Shown: positions 16,971 through 27,873 of the stretch, one piece after another
How the letters are laid out: the number at the start of each line of letters is the position of its first letter
How positions within the stretch are numbered: position 1 is the stretch's first letter
Origin: Bacteroidaceae bacterium
GTDB taxonomy: Bacteria > Bacteroidota > Bacteroidia > Bacteroidales > Bacteroidaceae
NCBI GenBank assembly: GCA_017547165.1
Contig: JAFYQK010000025.1
Span: 124,001 to 188,000 of the forward strand
Reading direction: 5' to 3'
DNA: 64,000 nucleotides
Notes under the pieces: generated by a model
What the model was told of the DNA's origin: nothing
Databases searched by the model: none
What the model saw: only the letters and a program-made list of their open reading frames with translations
Position numbers and translations under genes: made by a program

Positions 16971-17413
16971 TTGATATTCTTGAAAGTTATGGTTATTGGG
17001 GCATGACGATTGCCGCTTTTTTGGCCGGAAGTGTGTTTCCGTTCAGCAGTGAGGTGGTGATGTGTAGCCTGCAATTAGCTGGTCTGGAGCCCTGGCCCCT
17101 GTTTCTAAGTGCTACGGTGGGCAATGTAGCGGGCTCAATGTTCAACTACTGGATAGGCACTTTTGGACGCATCGAGTGGATTGAGAAGTATCTGCACATA
17201 TCTAAAAAGAAGGTAGAAAAGACTCGCCGATGGATAGATGGGCGTGGTTCATGGATAGGCACCTTGTGCTTCTTGCCAATATTGGGCAGTGTGTTGAGTG
17301 TGACATTGGGATATGTTCGTGCAAATCCGTACACAACATTGTTGTCCATATCAATAGGCAAGGCCGTCAGGTATGGAATACTGATTGTATCAATATATTT
17401 TTTAAATGACTAA
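16958..17413 (+). CDS. DedA/YqaA-like small membrane protein
   Basis: 151 residues starting at MEVLIDILESYGYWGM. This start overlaps the previous stop codon and is preferred over the longer frame beginning at 16886, which has no family resemblance. It contains the SNARE-associated (DedA/VTT-like) pattern: AFLAGSVFPFSSEVVM, a Gly-rich GNVAGSMFNYWIG helix, and FLPILGSVLSVTLGY. The YqaA subgroup is short like this one. DedA relatives are involved in lipid-carrier (undecaprenyl phosphate) flipping; whether this member does so is inference. It lies just before the DUF2723 gene. Confidence 0.82.
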   Translation: MEVLIDILESYGYWGMTIAAFLAGSVFPFSSEVVMCSLQLAGLEPWPLFLSATVGNVAGSMFNYWIGTFGRIEWIEKYLHISKKKVEKTRRWIDGRGSWIGTLCFLPILGSVLSVTLGYVRANPYTTLLSISIGKAVRYGILIVSIYFLND

Positions 17414-17431
17414 AAATAAATAAAACAACAA

Positions 17432-20400
17432 ATGAAGCAGTTCAAGTTAGTTGACACCCTTATGGGGTGGGTAGCATTTGCCATTGCGGCTTTTGTGTAT
17501 TGCAGCACAATAGAGCCAACGGCAAGTTTTTGGGACTGTCCCGAATTCATCACCACAGCATTCAAGCTTGAGGTGGGTCACCCCCCTGGTGCCCCCTTCT
17601 TTATGCTGACTGGTAACATCTTCTCTCAGTTCACCGACGATCCCTCGAAGGTTGCCATGATGGTGAACATTATGAGTGCTCTGTTCTCGGCGGCATGTAT
17701 CATGTTCCTATTTTGGAGCATCAGCCATCTGGCGCGTAAACTCGTGGGTGAGAAGGGTCAGGTGAAGACCCTGGCTCAAGGACTTATAATTGAGTTTGCG
17801 GCAATGACAGGTGCTTTGGCCTATACTTTCTCCGATACCTTCTGGTATTCGGCAGTAGAGGGCGAGGTGTATGCTTATTCGAGCTTGTTCACAGCCGTGG
17901 TGTTCTGGCTTATTCTGAAGTGGGAGGAGAATGCCGATAAGCCCGGTGCCGACCGTTGGCTCATACTGATTGCCTATCTTACGGGTTTGAGTATTGGTGT
18001 GCATTTGCTTAACCTGCTTTGTTTACCAGCCCTGGTGTTGGTGTGGTACTACAAACGCCATAGCAATCCTAATGTCAAGGGTAGCATGCTGGCTTTGGTG
18101 GCCAGTTTTGTGCTTGTTGCCGTAGTGTTATATGGTATTGTGCCAGGTATCGTTAAGGTTGGCGGATGGTTTGAGTTGTTGTTTGTAAACGACCTCAATA
18201 TGCCGTTCAATTCTGGTCTGGTGGTTTATCTCTTCGTTCTGGTTGCTGTGGTGTTGTGGGCCATTTGGGAGTCCACCGTGCAGAAATCGCGCTTGAAAAT
18301 GAACCTCTCGTTCATAGCGAGCATTGGCATGTTGGGTATTCCTTTCATTGGACATGGCTTTACTTGCGTGGCCATTGGCACAGTGGTGATGGTATTGATG
18401 TATTTTGTACTTAACTATGCTAAGGATGGCATACATTGGGTGTCGGCTCGTGTGATGAACACCACTCTTTTGTGTCTGCTGATGATAATGATAGGCTACT
18501 CTTCGTATGCCGTTATCGTGATTCGTTCGGAGGCAAATACACCAATGGATCAGAACTCGCCTGAGGATGTCTTCACATTGGGTAGTTATCTAAGCCGCGA
18601 TCAGTATGGCGACAGCCCATTGCTATATGGTCAGCCTTTCTCAGCTCCTGTGAAGATGAAGGTTGAGGGTCAGTATTATGTCCCCGAGAGTAAGAAGGGC
18701 GCTCCTCAATATCAGCGTGTGGAGAAGAAGAATACAACCGACCCCGATCGTTATGAGGTTATAGGTCACAAGACAAAGTATATCTATGCTTACAATATGC
18801 CATTTCCCCGTATGCACTCCGATCGTCATAAGCAGAATTATGAAGAGTGGATGGGTGGTATAAAGGGCAAGGAGGTAACCTTCAACCATGTGGGTGAGAA
18901 TAAGACTATTAAAGTGCCCACTATGTTGGAGAATTTACAGTTCTTCTGGTCTTATCAGGTGAACTTCATGTACTGGCGTTATTTCATGTGGAACTTTGCT
19001 GGTCGTCAGAACGACATTCAGGGCCATGGCGAGTTGGAGCATGGCAACTGGTTGAGCGGTATTCCCTTCTTCGACAATGCTCGTTTGGGTGACCAGAGCA
19101 AATTGCCGTCAGAATTACGCGAGAACAAGGGTCGCAATGTTTTCTATTGTTTGCCTTTGATTCTGGGTATAATCGGTTTGATATGGCAATTGAACAAGCG
19201 TGTACATACCGAGGGCGGTGTGTTGTCGGACGAGGGTGTGAAGCAATTCTGGGTTGTCTTCTTCCTATTCTTCATGACTGGTTTGGCTATTGTTCTGTAT
19301 CTCAACCAGACTCCCGTTCAGCCTCGTGAGCGTGACTATGCATATGCTGGTTCGTTCTATGCCTTTGCTATCTGGATTGGTTTGGGCGTTGCGGCTATTG
19401 CTGATATGTTGAACAAGTATGTGTTCAAGAAGAATGCTTTGGCGGGTGCCGTGTTGAGCAGTTTGTGTCTGTTGGTACCAGTGCAAATGGCTTCTCAAAC
19501 CTGGGACGATCACGATCGTAGCGGACGTTATACTTGCCGTGATTTTGGCCAGAACTACCTAATGAGTCTCGATGAGAATAAGGCGCCAATCATCTTCACC
19601 AATGGTGACAACGACACCTTCCCATTGTGGTATTGTCAGGAGACAGAGGGCATACGCACCGATGCTCGTGTTTGCAATCTGTCGTACTTGCAGACCGATT
19701 GGTACATAGACCAAATGAAGCGTCCTGCCTATGATTCACCAGCTGTGCCCATATCTTGGAAACGTATACAATATGTAAGTGGTACTCGTGAGGGTATTCC
19801 TGTTCGTCCTGGTCAGTTGGAGTATGCTATAAATTACATCAAGGAGCATAATCCGGAAATGCTTGACGAAATGCTTGGTGAGAATCCTTACGAACTAAAG
19901 AATATCATTGATAAATGGATTTTGAGCGACGACACGGAGATGCAGATGTTCCCCACTGACTCCATTGTGATCACCATCGACAAGGAGGCAGTTCGTCGTA
20001 GTGGGATGATGATTGCCGCCGACTCCATTCCCGATGTGATGCATATCAGTCTGAAAGGTAAGCGCGCCGTGTACAAGAGCGAGATGATGATCTACGAGAT
20101 GTTGTGCCGCACCAACTGGGAGCGCCCTATGTATGTGGCTTGCACGGTGGGTAGCGACAACTATGGTTCTCTTGGCAACAACTTCGTGCGTGAGGGCTTG
20201 GTAGACCGTATCACTCCATTCAACACCTCCAAGAGTGGAATTACTATGGACACAGAACGCATGTACGACAATGTGATGAACAAGTTCCGTTTTGGCGGTT
20301 TGGACAATCCTGACATTTATCTCGACGAGACAGTTGCCCGCATGTGTTACACTCATCGTCGTTTGTTCTCATCATTGGCCATGCAACTTATGCGTGAGAA

Positions 20401-20767
20401 GAAACACGAGAAGGCTCTCAATGTCTTGAAGTATGTGGAAGAGGTTATTCCTGCAAAGACATTGCCTCATAACTATATGGGTGGTAGCTTGGATATGGCT
20501 CGTGTATGGCTTGTATATGACCATAAGAAGGAGGCACAAGACATCCTGTTGGCCATCGCAGGCAACGCTTGCGAATATCTTGATTGGTATGCAAGTCTGA
20601 ATCCCAAAGTCCAGAAGGCAAGTTCGCGTGAGATTCTGTATAATGTTTATCAGTTGAACACGGCAGTAGACATTCTGGCAGACGCTGAGTGTAAAGAGTA
20701 TGATACTCTGAAGAAGAAACTTGAGGCTTACGAGATGTCGTTCGCACCATATATTTATAGCAGATGA
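17432..20767 (+). CDS. DUF2723 / TMEM260-like membrane glycosyltransferase
   Basis: A 1111-residue integral membrane protein. The N-terminal half has many membrane helices and the family signature around residues 28-55 (TIEPTASFWDCPEFITTAFK then LEVGHPPGAPFF), with an Asp in the first luminal loop as in GT-C enzymes. A second conserved block is QTPVQPRERDYAYAGSFY. The soluble C-terminal third contains FTNGDNDTFPLWYCQE and a helical, TPR-like end. The human relative TMEM260 is a protein O-mannosyltransferase, so an O-glycosyltransferase acting on exported proteins is the best inference. The gene overlaps the polysaccharide deacetylase by 4 bp (ATGA). Confidence 0.9.
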   Translation: MKQFKLVDTLMGWVAFAIAAFVYCSTIEPTASFWDCPEFITTAFKLEVGHPPGAPFFMLTGNIFSQFTDDPSKVAMMVNIMSALFSAACIMFLFWSISHLARKLVGEKGQVKTLAQGLIIEFAAMTGALAYTFSDTFWYSAVEGEVYAYSSLFTAVVFWLILKWEENADKPGADRWLILIAYLTGLSIGVHLLNLLCLPALVLVWYYKRHSNPNVKGSMLALVASFVLVAVVLYGIVPGIVKVGGWFELLFVNDLNMPFNSGLVVYLFVLVAVVLWAIWESTVQKSRLKMNLSFIASIGMLGIPFIGHGFTCVAIGTVVMVLMYFVLNYAKDGIHWVSARVMNTTLLCLLMIMIGYSSYAVIVIRSEANTPMDQNSPEDVFTLGSYLSRDQYGDSPLLYGQPFSAPVKMKVEGQYYVPESKKGAPQYQRVEKKNTTDPDRYEVIGHKTKYIYAYNMPFPRMHSDRHKQNYEEWMGGIKGKEVTFNHVGENKTIKVPTMLENLQFFWSYQVNFMYWRYFMWNFAGRQNDIQGHGELEHGNWLSGIPFFDNARLGDQSKLPSELRENKGRNVFYCLPLILGIIGLIWQLNKRVHTEGGVLSDEGVKQFWVVFFLFFMTGLAIVLYLNQTPVQPRERDYAYAGSFYAFAIWIGLGVAAIADMLNKYVFKKNALAGAVLSSLCLLVPVQMASQTWDDHDRSGRYTCRDFGQNYLMSLDENKAPIIFTNGDNDTFPLWYCQETEGIRTDARVCNLSYLQTDWYIDQMKRPAYDSPAVPISWKRIQYVSGTREGIPVRPGQLEYAINYIKEHNPEMLDEMLGENPYELKNIIDKWILSDDTEMQMFPTDSIVITIDKEAVRRSGMMIAADSIPDVMHISLKGKRAVYKSEMMIYEMLCRTNWERPMYVACTVGSDNYGSLGNNFVREGLVDRITPFNTSKSGITMDTERMYDNVMNKFRFGGLDNPDIYLDETVARMCYTHRRLFSSLAMQLMREKKHEKALNVLKYVEEVIPAKTLPHNYMGGSLDMARVWLVYDHKKEAQDILLAIAGNACEYLDWYASLNPKVQKASSREILYNVYQLNTAVDILADAECKEYDTLKKKLEAYEMSFAPYIYSR

Positions 20768-21381
20768 TAATAGAGCAGCCTGCTGAAGTCTTTCGATGGC
20801 TGTATCCGAATGCTTTGTGGAGAATGGACCGTAATAAAAAGGAAGTGTATCTTACCTTCGACGACGGTCCTATCCCCGAAGCAACACCATATATCCTTGA
20901 TGTCCTTGAAAACTTGGACATCAAGGCTACTTTTTTTATGGTGGCCGACAATGCTCAACGTTATCCGCACTTGCTTAACGAGGTAAGGGCAAGGGGGCAC
21001 CGTGTAGGCAATCATACATTTCATCATATACATGGATTGATGTATCCTTGGGCTGCTTATATCAACAATGTGCTCCTGGCAGAAGAATTGTTGCAAAGCG
21101 ATAAACTCTTTCGACCGCCACATGGCTGGATCAATCCAAAGGTGTGTCAAAAGTTAAATGCAATGGGGTGGCGTATTGTGATGTGGGATATTGTTACTCG
21201 TGACTACAGCAATAGGCTAACGGCCGATCAGATTCTTAACAATGTAAGAAAGTATGTACGCAACGGCAGCATCATTACTTTTCACGATAGTTTGAAGAGC
21301 ATCGATAAACTTAAATTGATGCTTCCCGAGACTCTCTCCTGGCTGAAGGGGCAGGGATATGAGTTCAAGGTGTTTGACTGA
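20764..21381 (+). CDS. Polysaccharide deacetylase (NodB fold)
   Basis: 205 residues with the carbohydrate esterase 4 motifs: TFDDGPIPEAT (motif 1, catalytic and metal Asp), NHTFHH (motif 2, metal His pair), and the RPPHGWINP segment (motif 3). It would remove N-acetyl groups from a glycan such as peptidoglycan or a carrier-linked sugar. There is no obvious signal peptide. Its 4-bp overlap with the DUF2723 gene indicates translational coupling and suggests a shared glycan substrate, though that link is inferred. Confidence 0.9.
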   Translation: MIIEQPAEVFRWLYPNALWRMDRNKKEVYLTFDDGPIPEATPYILDVLENLDIKATFFMVADNAQRYPHLLNEVRARGHRVGNHTFHHIHGLMYPWAAYINNVLLAEELLQSDKLFRPPHGWINPKVCQKLNAMGWRIVMWDIVTRDYSNRLTADQILNNVRKYVRNGSIITFHDSLKSIDKLKLMLPETLSWLKGQGYEFKVFD

Positions 21382-21447
21382 GACTTCAGCAATAACCCAT
21401 ATATACGCGCACATACACACATATATATTTATAAGGTATAGATAATA

Positions 21448-22074
21448 ATGCTACAGACTTATTTTAAACCCGGTGTTCTTGAAGCAGGGTGTGACGAGGC
21501 CGGTCGTGGTTGTTTGGCGGGACCCGTTTTTGCCGCCGCTGTTATATTGCCTCTTGACATTGCCGAGCGCAATTCGCAATTAGCTCAACAATTGAACGAT
21601 TCGAAACAACTTACCGAGCGTAGGCGCAATACCCTACGTGCGATCATCGAAAAGGAAGCACTTGCATGGGCTGTTGTGGCTTTAGATAACAAGGAGATTG
21701 ACCAACTTAACATCCTTCGTGCCAGCATCATGGGTATGCATCGTGCACTTGATAATCTTAGTCTCCGTCCCGAGAATATCATTGTCGACGGTAATCGTTT
21801 CTATCCTTATCACGACATTCCTCACACCACCATTGTAAAAGGTGATGCAAAGTATATGAGCATCGCAGCGGCTTCTATTTTAGCAAAGACGCATCGTGAT
21901 GAGTTTATGCTCAAAATTCACGACAATCATCCCCAATATGCCTGGAACAAGAACAAGGGTTATCCTTCAAAAGCACATCGCCTGGCTATAGCCCAATATG
22001 GCCCTACCCCATATCACCGCATGACATTCAACCTCTTGGGATCAACCCAACTGGAATTTGATTTTGGGGAATAA
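21448..22074 (+). CDS. rnhB: Ribonuclease HII
   Basis: Degrades RNA in RNA-DNA hybrids and starts ribonucleotide excision. The 208-residue length is normal. The catalytic DEDD set is recognisable: Asp-Glu in AGCDEAGRGCLAGPV, Asp in NIIVDGN, and the later Asp in AKTHRDEFM. The C-terminal segment NKGYPSKAHRLAIAQYGPTP is characteristic of HII enzymes. It lies 66 bp after the deacetylase gene on the same strand. Confidence 0.96.
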   Translation: MLQTYFKPGVLEAGCDEAGRGCLAGPVFAAAVILPLDIAERNSQLAQQLNDSKQLTERRRNTLRAIIEKEALAWAVVALDNKEIDQLNILRASIMGMHRALDNLSLRPENIIVDGNRFYPYHDIPHTTIVKGDAKYMSIAAASILAKTHRDEFMLKIHDNHPQYAWNKNKGYPSKAHRLAIAQYGPTPYHRMTFNLLGSTQLEFDFGE

Positions 22075-22691
22075 AAAATAATGACTTTAGCAAAACTCAC
22101 TATTGTCTTTGGCTCATAAGAAAGCATTCATCAGTTCATAAGATAGTTATATCTTGTCAATAGATTAGGGAGACCTTTCTGAGTAGCAAGTAAAATGATA
22201 TCCGAAGAGTCATGGAGCCTAAGCTCTATTGGCTAAAATGCTTATACATAGTTGCTTGTATATGCACACTTCCTCTTTTGTCCTCTATGTAGTATATCAA
22301 TATTTGCTTTTTATCCATTTTATAACCCATGTTTGAGAAAAAGAATAGAATGGGCTGTATGAAAAATATTGACATTATTTTTATTCCTTTTAGTTTTTCT
22401 TGTTGACTTGCATCAAATAACCATTATTATGAAGCTCGCAAGCAGAATGATTACTTCATTTCGTTATACTTTTGATTGGATAAATAATTGTATTTCGCTC
22501 TCTTATTCGTAATTTTGAGGTTGTGCCACTAAATTACTCACACTCGGATTTATCCAAATAAATTTGACCTTGCGGTCTAATTTGCTCTCGTTCGGCAGAA
22601 ATAGTAAACTTTTCTCCACTCTCTTAATCGCAAATTTGGTAAATCGCTCGCTTATTCGTAATTTTGTAACCAAATGTAATTAAATAGCAAG
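22075..22691. other. 617-bp intergenic region with a dispersed short-repeat family
   Basis: No gene is seen. The right half contains at least three related units: CTCTCTTATTCGTAATTTTG (22498-22517), CTCTTAATCGCAAATTTGG (22621-22639) and CTCGCTTATTCGTAATTTTG (22647-22666), plus more distant relatives near 22531 and 22583. The first and last differ at one base and both contain TAATTTTG, a match to the -7 promoter element. A similar set lies at 57441-57560. The left half shows nothing I recognise. Confidence 0.6.
22635..22666 (+). promoter_or_regulatory. metG promoter
   Basis: TTTG (22635-22638), 20 bp, TAATTTTG (22659-22666). This places transcription start about 19 bp before the metG ATG. The -7 element is part of the repeat unit at 22647-22666. 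Confidence 0.7.
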
Positions 22692-24749
22692 ATGGAAAAG
22701 AATTTCAAGAGAACTACGGTTACTTCGGCTTTGCCATATGCCAATGGTCCTGTGCATATCGGACACTTGGCAGGTGTGTATGTGCCTGCCGATATCTACG
22801 TAAGATATTTGAGACTGAAGAAACGCGATGTACTTTTTATAGGTGGTAGCGATGAGCATGGTGTGCCTGTGACCATCCGTGCTCGCAAAGAAGGTATTAG
22901 CGTGCAGGAGGTAGTGGATCGCTACCACGGCATTATCAAGGATTCGTTTGAGAAATTTGGTATATCATTCGATGTATATTCTCGTACGAGTGGTCCTATT
23001 CATCACCAGTTTGCAAGTGATTTCTTCAAGAAACTGTACGAGGAGGGCAAGTTCGTAGAGAAGGTTACCGAACAGTTCTTTGATGAGGCTACCGGTCGTT
23101 TCCTTTCCGACCGCAACATCAAGGGCGAGTGTCCCCGTTGCCATGCTGCCGATGCCTATGGCGACCAGTGTGAGAAGTGCGGTGCCACTCTCTCTCCCGA
23201 GGAATTAATCAATCCCTATAACGCCGAGACAGGTAATCCTTTGGTGCAGAAGGAGACCAAGCACTGGTATCTGCCCCTCGATAAGGATCAGGAATGGCTT
23301 GAGCAATGGATTTTGCAGGAACACAAGGAATGGCGTCCCAATGTGTACGGCCAGTGTAAGAGTTGGTTGGATGGTGGTTTGCATCCACGTGCCGTTACTC
23401 GTGACCTTGACTGGGGTATTCCCGTGCCCGTTGAGGGAGCCGATGGCAAGGTGCTCTATGTATGGTTCGATGCTCCCATTGGTTATATCAGCAACACAAA
23501 GGAATTGTGTGACGCACGTCCAGAATTGGGTAGTTGGGAAACCTGGTGGAAGGATCCTGAGACCCGTCTGGTGCACTTCATTGGTAAGGATAACATCGTG
23601 TTCCATTGCATCGTGTTCCCCGCAATGCTCAAGGCACATGGCGAGTACATCCTGCCCGATAATGTTCCCTCAAACGAGTTCCTGAACCTTGAGGGCAACA
23701 AGATCTCTACCAGCAAAAACTATGCTGTGTGGCTGAACGAGTATTTGGTGGATATGCCTGGTCGTCAAGACGAGTTGAGATATGTTCTTACCGCCAACGC
23801 TCCTGAAACAAAGGATAACGATTTCACATGGGCCGACTATCAAGCTCGTTGCAACAACGAATTAGTGGCAGTATATGGCAACTTCGTAAATCGTGCTCTG
23901 CAATTGACTCAGAAGTACTATGAGGGTAAGGTGCCCGCATGTGGTGAGCTGACAGAGTATGACCAAGAGACTCTCAAGGAGTTCTGTGGCGTGAAGGAGA
24001 AGTTGGAAGCTCTGCTCGAGAATTTCCGTTTCCGTGATGCTCTAAAAGAGGCAATGAATTTGGCACGTATCGGTAACAAGTATATCGCCGATTGTGAGCC
24101 TTGGAAGGTTATCAAGACTGATCCCGAGCGTGTTAAGACCATTATCAATATATCACTTCAGCTTACCGCTAACCTTGCTATTGCATTCGAACCTTTCCTG
24201 CCCTTCAGCAGCCGGAAGTTGCGTGAGATGTTGGCTATGGAAACCTTCTCATGGGAAGATCTCGGTAGCACCACATTGATGCAGGAAGGTCATCAAATGC
24301 CCGTGCCCGAATTGCTTTTCACAAAGATTGAGGATGAGGCTATCGCTACACAGGTTAAGAAATTGGAAGATACCGTCAAGGCCAACGAGGAGGCTGCTTA
24401 TGTCGCTCCTGAGGTGAAGCCTACTGTGTCTTTCGAGGACTTTGAGAAACTCGACATTCGCGTGGGTTTCGTTAAGGCTTGCGAAAAGATCAAGAAGAGC
24501 AAGAAACTCCTGAAGTTTACCCTCGATGATGGTAGTGGCAAGGACCGCACCATTCTCTCTGGCATAGCTCAGTGGTACGAGCCCGAGCAGTTGGTAGGTA
24601 AGCGCGTGCTGTTCATCGCCAACTTCGAGCCCCGCAAGATGATGGGTGAGGAGTCTCACGGCATGATTCTCTCAGCAGTTAACTTCAATGGTGACCTCTC
24701 AGTTACCACCACTATGGGTGAGGTGAAAGGCGGAAGCCAGGTGGGTTGA
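22692..24749 (+). CDS. metG: Methionyl-tRNA synthetase
   Basis: Charges tRNA-Met. The 685 residues comprise the class I catalytic domain with HIGH motif ([12 protein letters not shown]) and a KMSKS equivalent ([10 protein letters not shown]). A Cys-rich zinc knuckle ([17 protein letters not shown], about 145-161), the anticodon-binding helical domain and a C-terminal EMAPII-type tRNA-binding domain ([14 protein letters not shown] onward) complete the protein. This is the dimeric MetRS1 type. The promoter at 22635-22666 sits in a repeat-rich leader. gpmI follows 46 bp downstream. Confidence 0.98.
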   Translation: MEKNFKRTTVTSALPYANGPVHIGHLAGVYVPADIYVRYLRLKKRDVLFIGGSDEHGVPVTIRARKEGISVQEVVDRYHGIIKDSFEKFGISFDVYSRTSGPIHHQFASDFFKKLYEEGKFVEKVTEQFFDEATGRFLSDRNIKGECPRCHAADAYGDQCEKCGATLSPEELINPYNAETGNPLVQKETKHWYLPLDKDQEWLEQWILQEHKEWRPNVYGQCKSWLDGGLHPRAVTRDLDWGIPVPVEGADGKVLYVWFDAPIGYISNTKELCDARPELGSWETWWKDPETRLVHFIGKDNIVFHCIVFPAMLKAHGEYILPDNVPSNEFLNLEGNKISTSKNYAVWLNEYLVDMPGRQDELRYVLTANAPETKDNDFTWADYQARCNNELVAVYGNFVNRALQLTQKYYEGKVPACGELTEYDQETLKEFCGVKEKLEALLENFRFRDALKEAMNLARIGNKYIADCEPWKVIKTDPERVKTIINISLQLTANLAIAFEPFLPFSSRKLREMLAMETFSWEDLGSTTLMQEGHQMPVPELLFTKIEDEAIATQVKKLEDTVKANEEAAYVAPEVKPTVSFEDFEKLDIRVGFVKACEKIKKSKKLLKFTLDDGSGKDRTILSGIAQWYEPEQLVGKRVLFIANFEPRKMMGEESHGMILSAVNFNGDLSVTTTMGEVKGGSQVG

Positions 24750-24795
24750 TACTCAATAACAAGAAAATATAATCACAACAAAATTATAGAATATT

Positions 24796-26316
24796 ATGGC
24801 AAAGAAAGCACTTTTGATGATTCTCGACGGATGGGGAATCGGTAATCAGGGTAAGGGTGATGTTATCTTCAATACTCCCACCCCTTATATGGACAGCCTT
24901 TGGAAGAACTATCCCTGCAGTCAGCTTCTGGCAAGCGGTGAGAACGTTGGTTTGCCCGACGGTCAGATGGGTAACTCAGAGGTAGGTCACCTCAACATCG
25001 GTGCAGGTCGTATCGTTTACCAGGACTTGGTGAAGATCAACCGTGCATGTGCCGACGGCTCTATCCTGAAGAACAAGGAAATCGTCAGTGCATACGAATA
25101 TGCAGTTAAGAACGGCAAGAGCGTTCACCTGATGGGTCTGACCTCTAATGGTGGAGTACATTCAAGCCTCGACCACCTGTTCAAGTTGGTGGAGATTGGC
25201 AAGGAGTATGGCATCGGTCATACCTATGTACACTGCTTCATGGACGGTCGCGATACCGATCCTCAGAGCGGTAAGGGCTTCATCGAGCAACTCTCTGCCA
25301 AGTGTGCGGAGACAGGCAACGCCGACATCGCAAGCATCGTAGGTCGTTTCTATGCTATGGACCGCGACAAGCGTTGGGAGCGTGTTAAGGTAGCTTACGA
25401 TCTTCTCGTTTCCGGCGAGGGCAAGAAGGCAACCGACATGGTAGCCGCCATGCAGGAGAGTTATGATGATGGCGTAACTGACGAGTTCGTTAAGCCCATC
25501 TGCAACAGCACCGTTGACGGTACCATCAAGGAAGGCGATGTAGTTATCTTCTTCAACTACCGCAACGACCGTGCCAAGGAGTTGACTATCGTATTGACCC
25601 AGCAGGATATGGAAGACCAAGGCATGACCACCATTCCCGGCCTTCAGTTCTATTGCATGACTCCCTACGACGCATCATTCACCGGTGTTCACATCCTTTT
25701 CCCCAAGGAGAACGTTACCAACACTCTTGGCGAGTACCTTGCAAGCAAGGGCAAGACCCAGTTGCACACCGCCGAGACAGAGAAGTATGCTCACGTTACC
25801 TTCTTCTTCAACGGTGGTCGCGAGACTCCCTACGAGGGCGAGGAGCGTATCCTGGTGGCAAGTCCCAAGGTGCAGACCTACGACCTGAAGCCCGAGATGA
25901 GCGCCTTCGAGGTTAAGGACAAGCTCGTTGAGGCTATCAAGGAGGACAAGTACGACTTCATCGTTGTGAACTTTGCAAATGGCGACATGGTAGGTCATAC
26001 CGGTATCTACGAGGCTATCGAGCAGGCTGTCAAGGCTGTTGACCAGTGCGTGAACGAGGTTGTAGAGGCAGCTAAGGCCACCGATTACGAGGTAATCATC
26101 ATTGCCGACCACGGTAATGCCGACAATGCCCAGAATCCCGACGGTAGCGTAAACACTGCTCACTCACTGAACCCCGTACCCTTCATCTATGTTACCGCCA
26201 ACAAGGAGGCAAAGGTAGAGGACGGTGTATTGGCCGACGTAGCTCCCAGCATCCTGCACATCATGGGTCTTGAACAGCCCGAGGAGATGACTGGTAAGTG
26301 CCTTATTAAAAACTGA
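24796..26316 (+). CDS. gpmI: 2,3-bisphosphoglycerate-independent phosphoglycerate mutase
   Basis: Interconverts 3- and 2-phosphoglycerate in glycolysis, using two Mn ions. The 506 residues belong to the alkaline-phosphatase superfamily: the N-terminal metal-binding motif is [10 protein letters not shown], the phosphoserine is in [15 protein letters not shown], and the C-terminal metal ligands are in [10 protein letters not shown]. Codon use is strongly C-ending compared with its neighbours, which suggests high expression. It is 46 bp after metG. Confidence 0.97.
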   Translation: MAKKALLMILDGWGIGNQGKGDVIFNTPTPYMDSLWKNYPCSQLLASGENVGLPDGQMGNSEVGHLNIGAGRIVYQDLVKINRACADGSILKNKEIVSAYEYAVKNGKSVHLMGLTSNGGVHSSLDHLFKLVEIGKEYGIGHTYVHCFMDGRDTDPQSGKGFIEQLSAKCAETGNADIASIVGRFYAMDRDKRWERVKVAYDLLVSGEGKKATDMVAAMQESYDDGVTDEFVKPICNSTVDGTIKEGDVVIFFNYRNDRAKELTIVLTQQDMEDQGMTTIPGLQFYCMTPYDASFTGVHILFPKENVTNTLGEYLASKGKTQLHTAETEKYAHVTFFFNGGRETPYEGEERILVASPKVQTYDLKPEMSAFEVKDKLVEAIKEDKYDFIVVNFANGDMVGHTGIYEAIEQAVKAVDQCVNEVVEAAKATDYEVIIIADHGNADNAQNPDGSVNTAHSLNPVPFIYVTANKEAKVEDGVLADVAPSILHIMGLEQPEEMTGKCLIKN

Positions 26317-26417
26317 TAGGTGAAAGGTGAAAACGGAAAACATTAAGGTTTTAAACCAACAAATCTTAATCTCGTTTTCTAATAGTTTTTCCGATTTCCG
26401 TTTTAAGTTTTCCGTTT

Positions 26418-27083
26418 ATGAAGGAAATACGCATGGAGGAGAGTTGGAAAGCCCAACTCTCCTCCGAGTTTCAGAAGCCATACTTCCAGCAATTGACTGA
26501 GTTCGTGCGTCAGGAATACAAAAGTACACAGTGCTTTCCTCCCGGACGACTCATCTTCAATGCCTTTGACCAGACACCCTTCAACGATGTGAAGGTGGTG
26601 ATACTTGGTCAGGATCCCTATCATGGCGACGGACAGGCACACGGCTTGTGCTTCTCCGTCAACGATGGCATACCCTTCCCTCCATCACTCAAGAATATCT
26701 TTCAGGAGATACAGGCCGAAACAGGTGCGCCCATACCACAAAGTGGCGACCTCACACGCTGGGCACGTCAGGGCGTCTTCCTCCTGAACACCTGTCTCAG
26801 TGTCAGGGCACATCAGGCATTCAGCCATTCGGGTCAGGGATGGGAAACATTCACCGATGCCGTTATAGAAACACTCTCCAAGGGTAGAGAAGGACTGGTA
26901 TTTCTCCTTTGGGGCTCACCGGCTGGGCGCAAGGCGAAACTCATAGATGCCTCCAAGCACTTCATACTACAGTGCGCTCACCCTAGCCCCTTGTCGGCAT
27001 ACCGAGGCTTCTTTGGATGCGGACATTTCAACCAAGCAAACAATTATCTCATCAGCAAAGGCAAAACACCCATACAATGGTAG
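26418..27083 (+). CDS. ung: Uracil-DNA glycosylase
   Basis: Removes uracil from DNA at the start of base-excision repair. The 221-residue family 1 enzyme has the water-activating motif GQDPYHG, the VFLLNTCLSVR segment and the DNA-intercalation motif HPSPLSAYRGF. The second Met (MEESWK) would also serve as start. The 3' end overlaps the DUF3109 gene by 7 bp. In the upstream gap, ACGGAAAAC (26333) and GTTTTCCGT (26408) are inverted copies that could fold the leader. Confidence 0.96.
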   Translation: MKEIRMEESWKAQLSSEFQKPYFQQLTEFVRQEYKSTQCFPPGRLIFNAFDQTPFNDVKVVILGQDPYHGDGQAHGLCFSVNDGIPFPPSLKNIFQEIQAETGAPIPQSGDLTRWARQGVFLLNTCLSVRAHQAFSHSGQGWETFTDAVIETLSKGREGLVFLLWGSPAGRKAKLIDASKHFILQCAHPSPLSAYRGFFGCGHFNQANNYLISKGKTPIQW

Positions 27084-27643
27084 ACAAGAACGAACTGCCC
27101 CCAATGCTCATGGTGGGCGATGTGATAGTACACATAGACATTGTAACGGAACATTTCTGTTGCGACATAAGCAAATGCCATGGCCTTTGTTGCGAGGAAG
27201 GCGATGCAGGTGCACCGGTGACCATGGAGGAGATTGCCGGCATAGAGAACGACCTTGATGCCATTTGGTCACAACTCAGTGCAGGTGCACAGGCTATGAT
27301 TGACAAGCAGGGCGTGGCATATCCCGACCCAGAGGGCGACATGGTCACCACCATAGTAGGAGGCAGAGATTGTGCCTTCCGTGGATGCCGTGGATGCTTG
27401 CTTTCAAGCAAACCCATCAGTTGCGACCTCTACCCCATACGTGTAAAGGAATTTGGTAGTGGTCTCACAGGCATCAACTATCACCGTTGGGACATCTGCA
27501 AAGATGCTATCGTCAAAGGTAAGGAGATGAATATGCCGTTATACATCTTCCTTCGAGAACCTCTTATTCGTCGTTTCGGTCAAGAGTGGTACAGCGAACT
27601 CTGCCAGATGGTGGAAGAACTGAAGGAGCAGGGGATGTTGTGA
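27077..27643 (+). CDS. DUF3109 family Cys-rich protein
   Basis: 188 residues from the Met at 27077 (MVDKNELPP); the longer frame starting at 27017 lies inside ung and is rejected. It carries two cysteine clusters, CCDISKCHGLCCEEGD near residue 30 and GCRGCLLSSKPISCDLYP near residue 105. The pattern resembles the YkgJ-type zinc/iron-chelating family, so metal binding is likely. The function is not established to my knowledge. The start overlaps the ung stop, suggesting translational coupling. Confidence 0.85.
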   Translation: MVDKNELPPMLMVGDVIVHIDIVTEHFCCDISKCHGLCCEEGDAGAPVTMEEIAGIENDLDAIWSQLSAGAQAMIDKQGVAYPDPEGDMVTTIVGGRDCAFRGCRGCLLSSKPISCDLYPIRVKEFGSGLTGINYHRWDICKDAIVKGKEMNMPLYIFLREPLIRRFGQEWYSELCQMVEELKEQGML

Positions 27644-27873
27644 ACAAGATGATGTAATGTTAGGAAAAATGAGCTATGACAATAATGTTGTGGCTCTTTG
27701 TTTTATAATGACATCCGTCATACATTGGATAATTAAAGTATAATAGCAAAAATCATCCCATCTCATTGACATTTATCAATAGGGTTTGACATAAATCAAT
27801 AAATAAGTGTATTTTTTACATTTATTATCTATTTTATATCTCTTTTTCTGTTTTTGACGTAAATTTGCATCGG

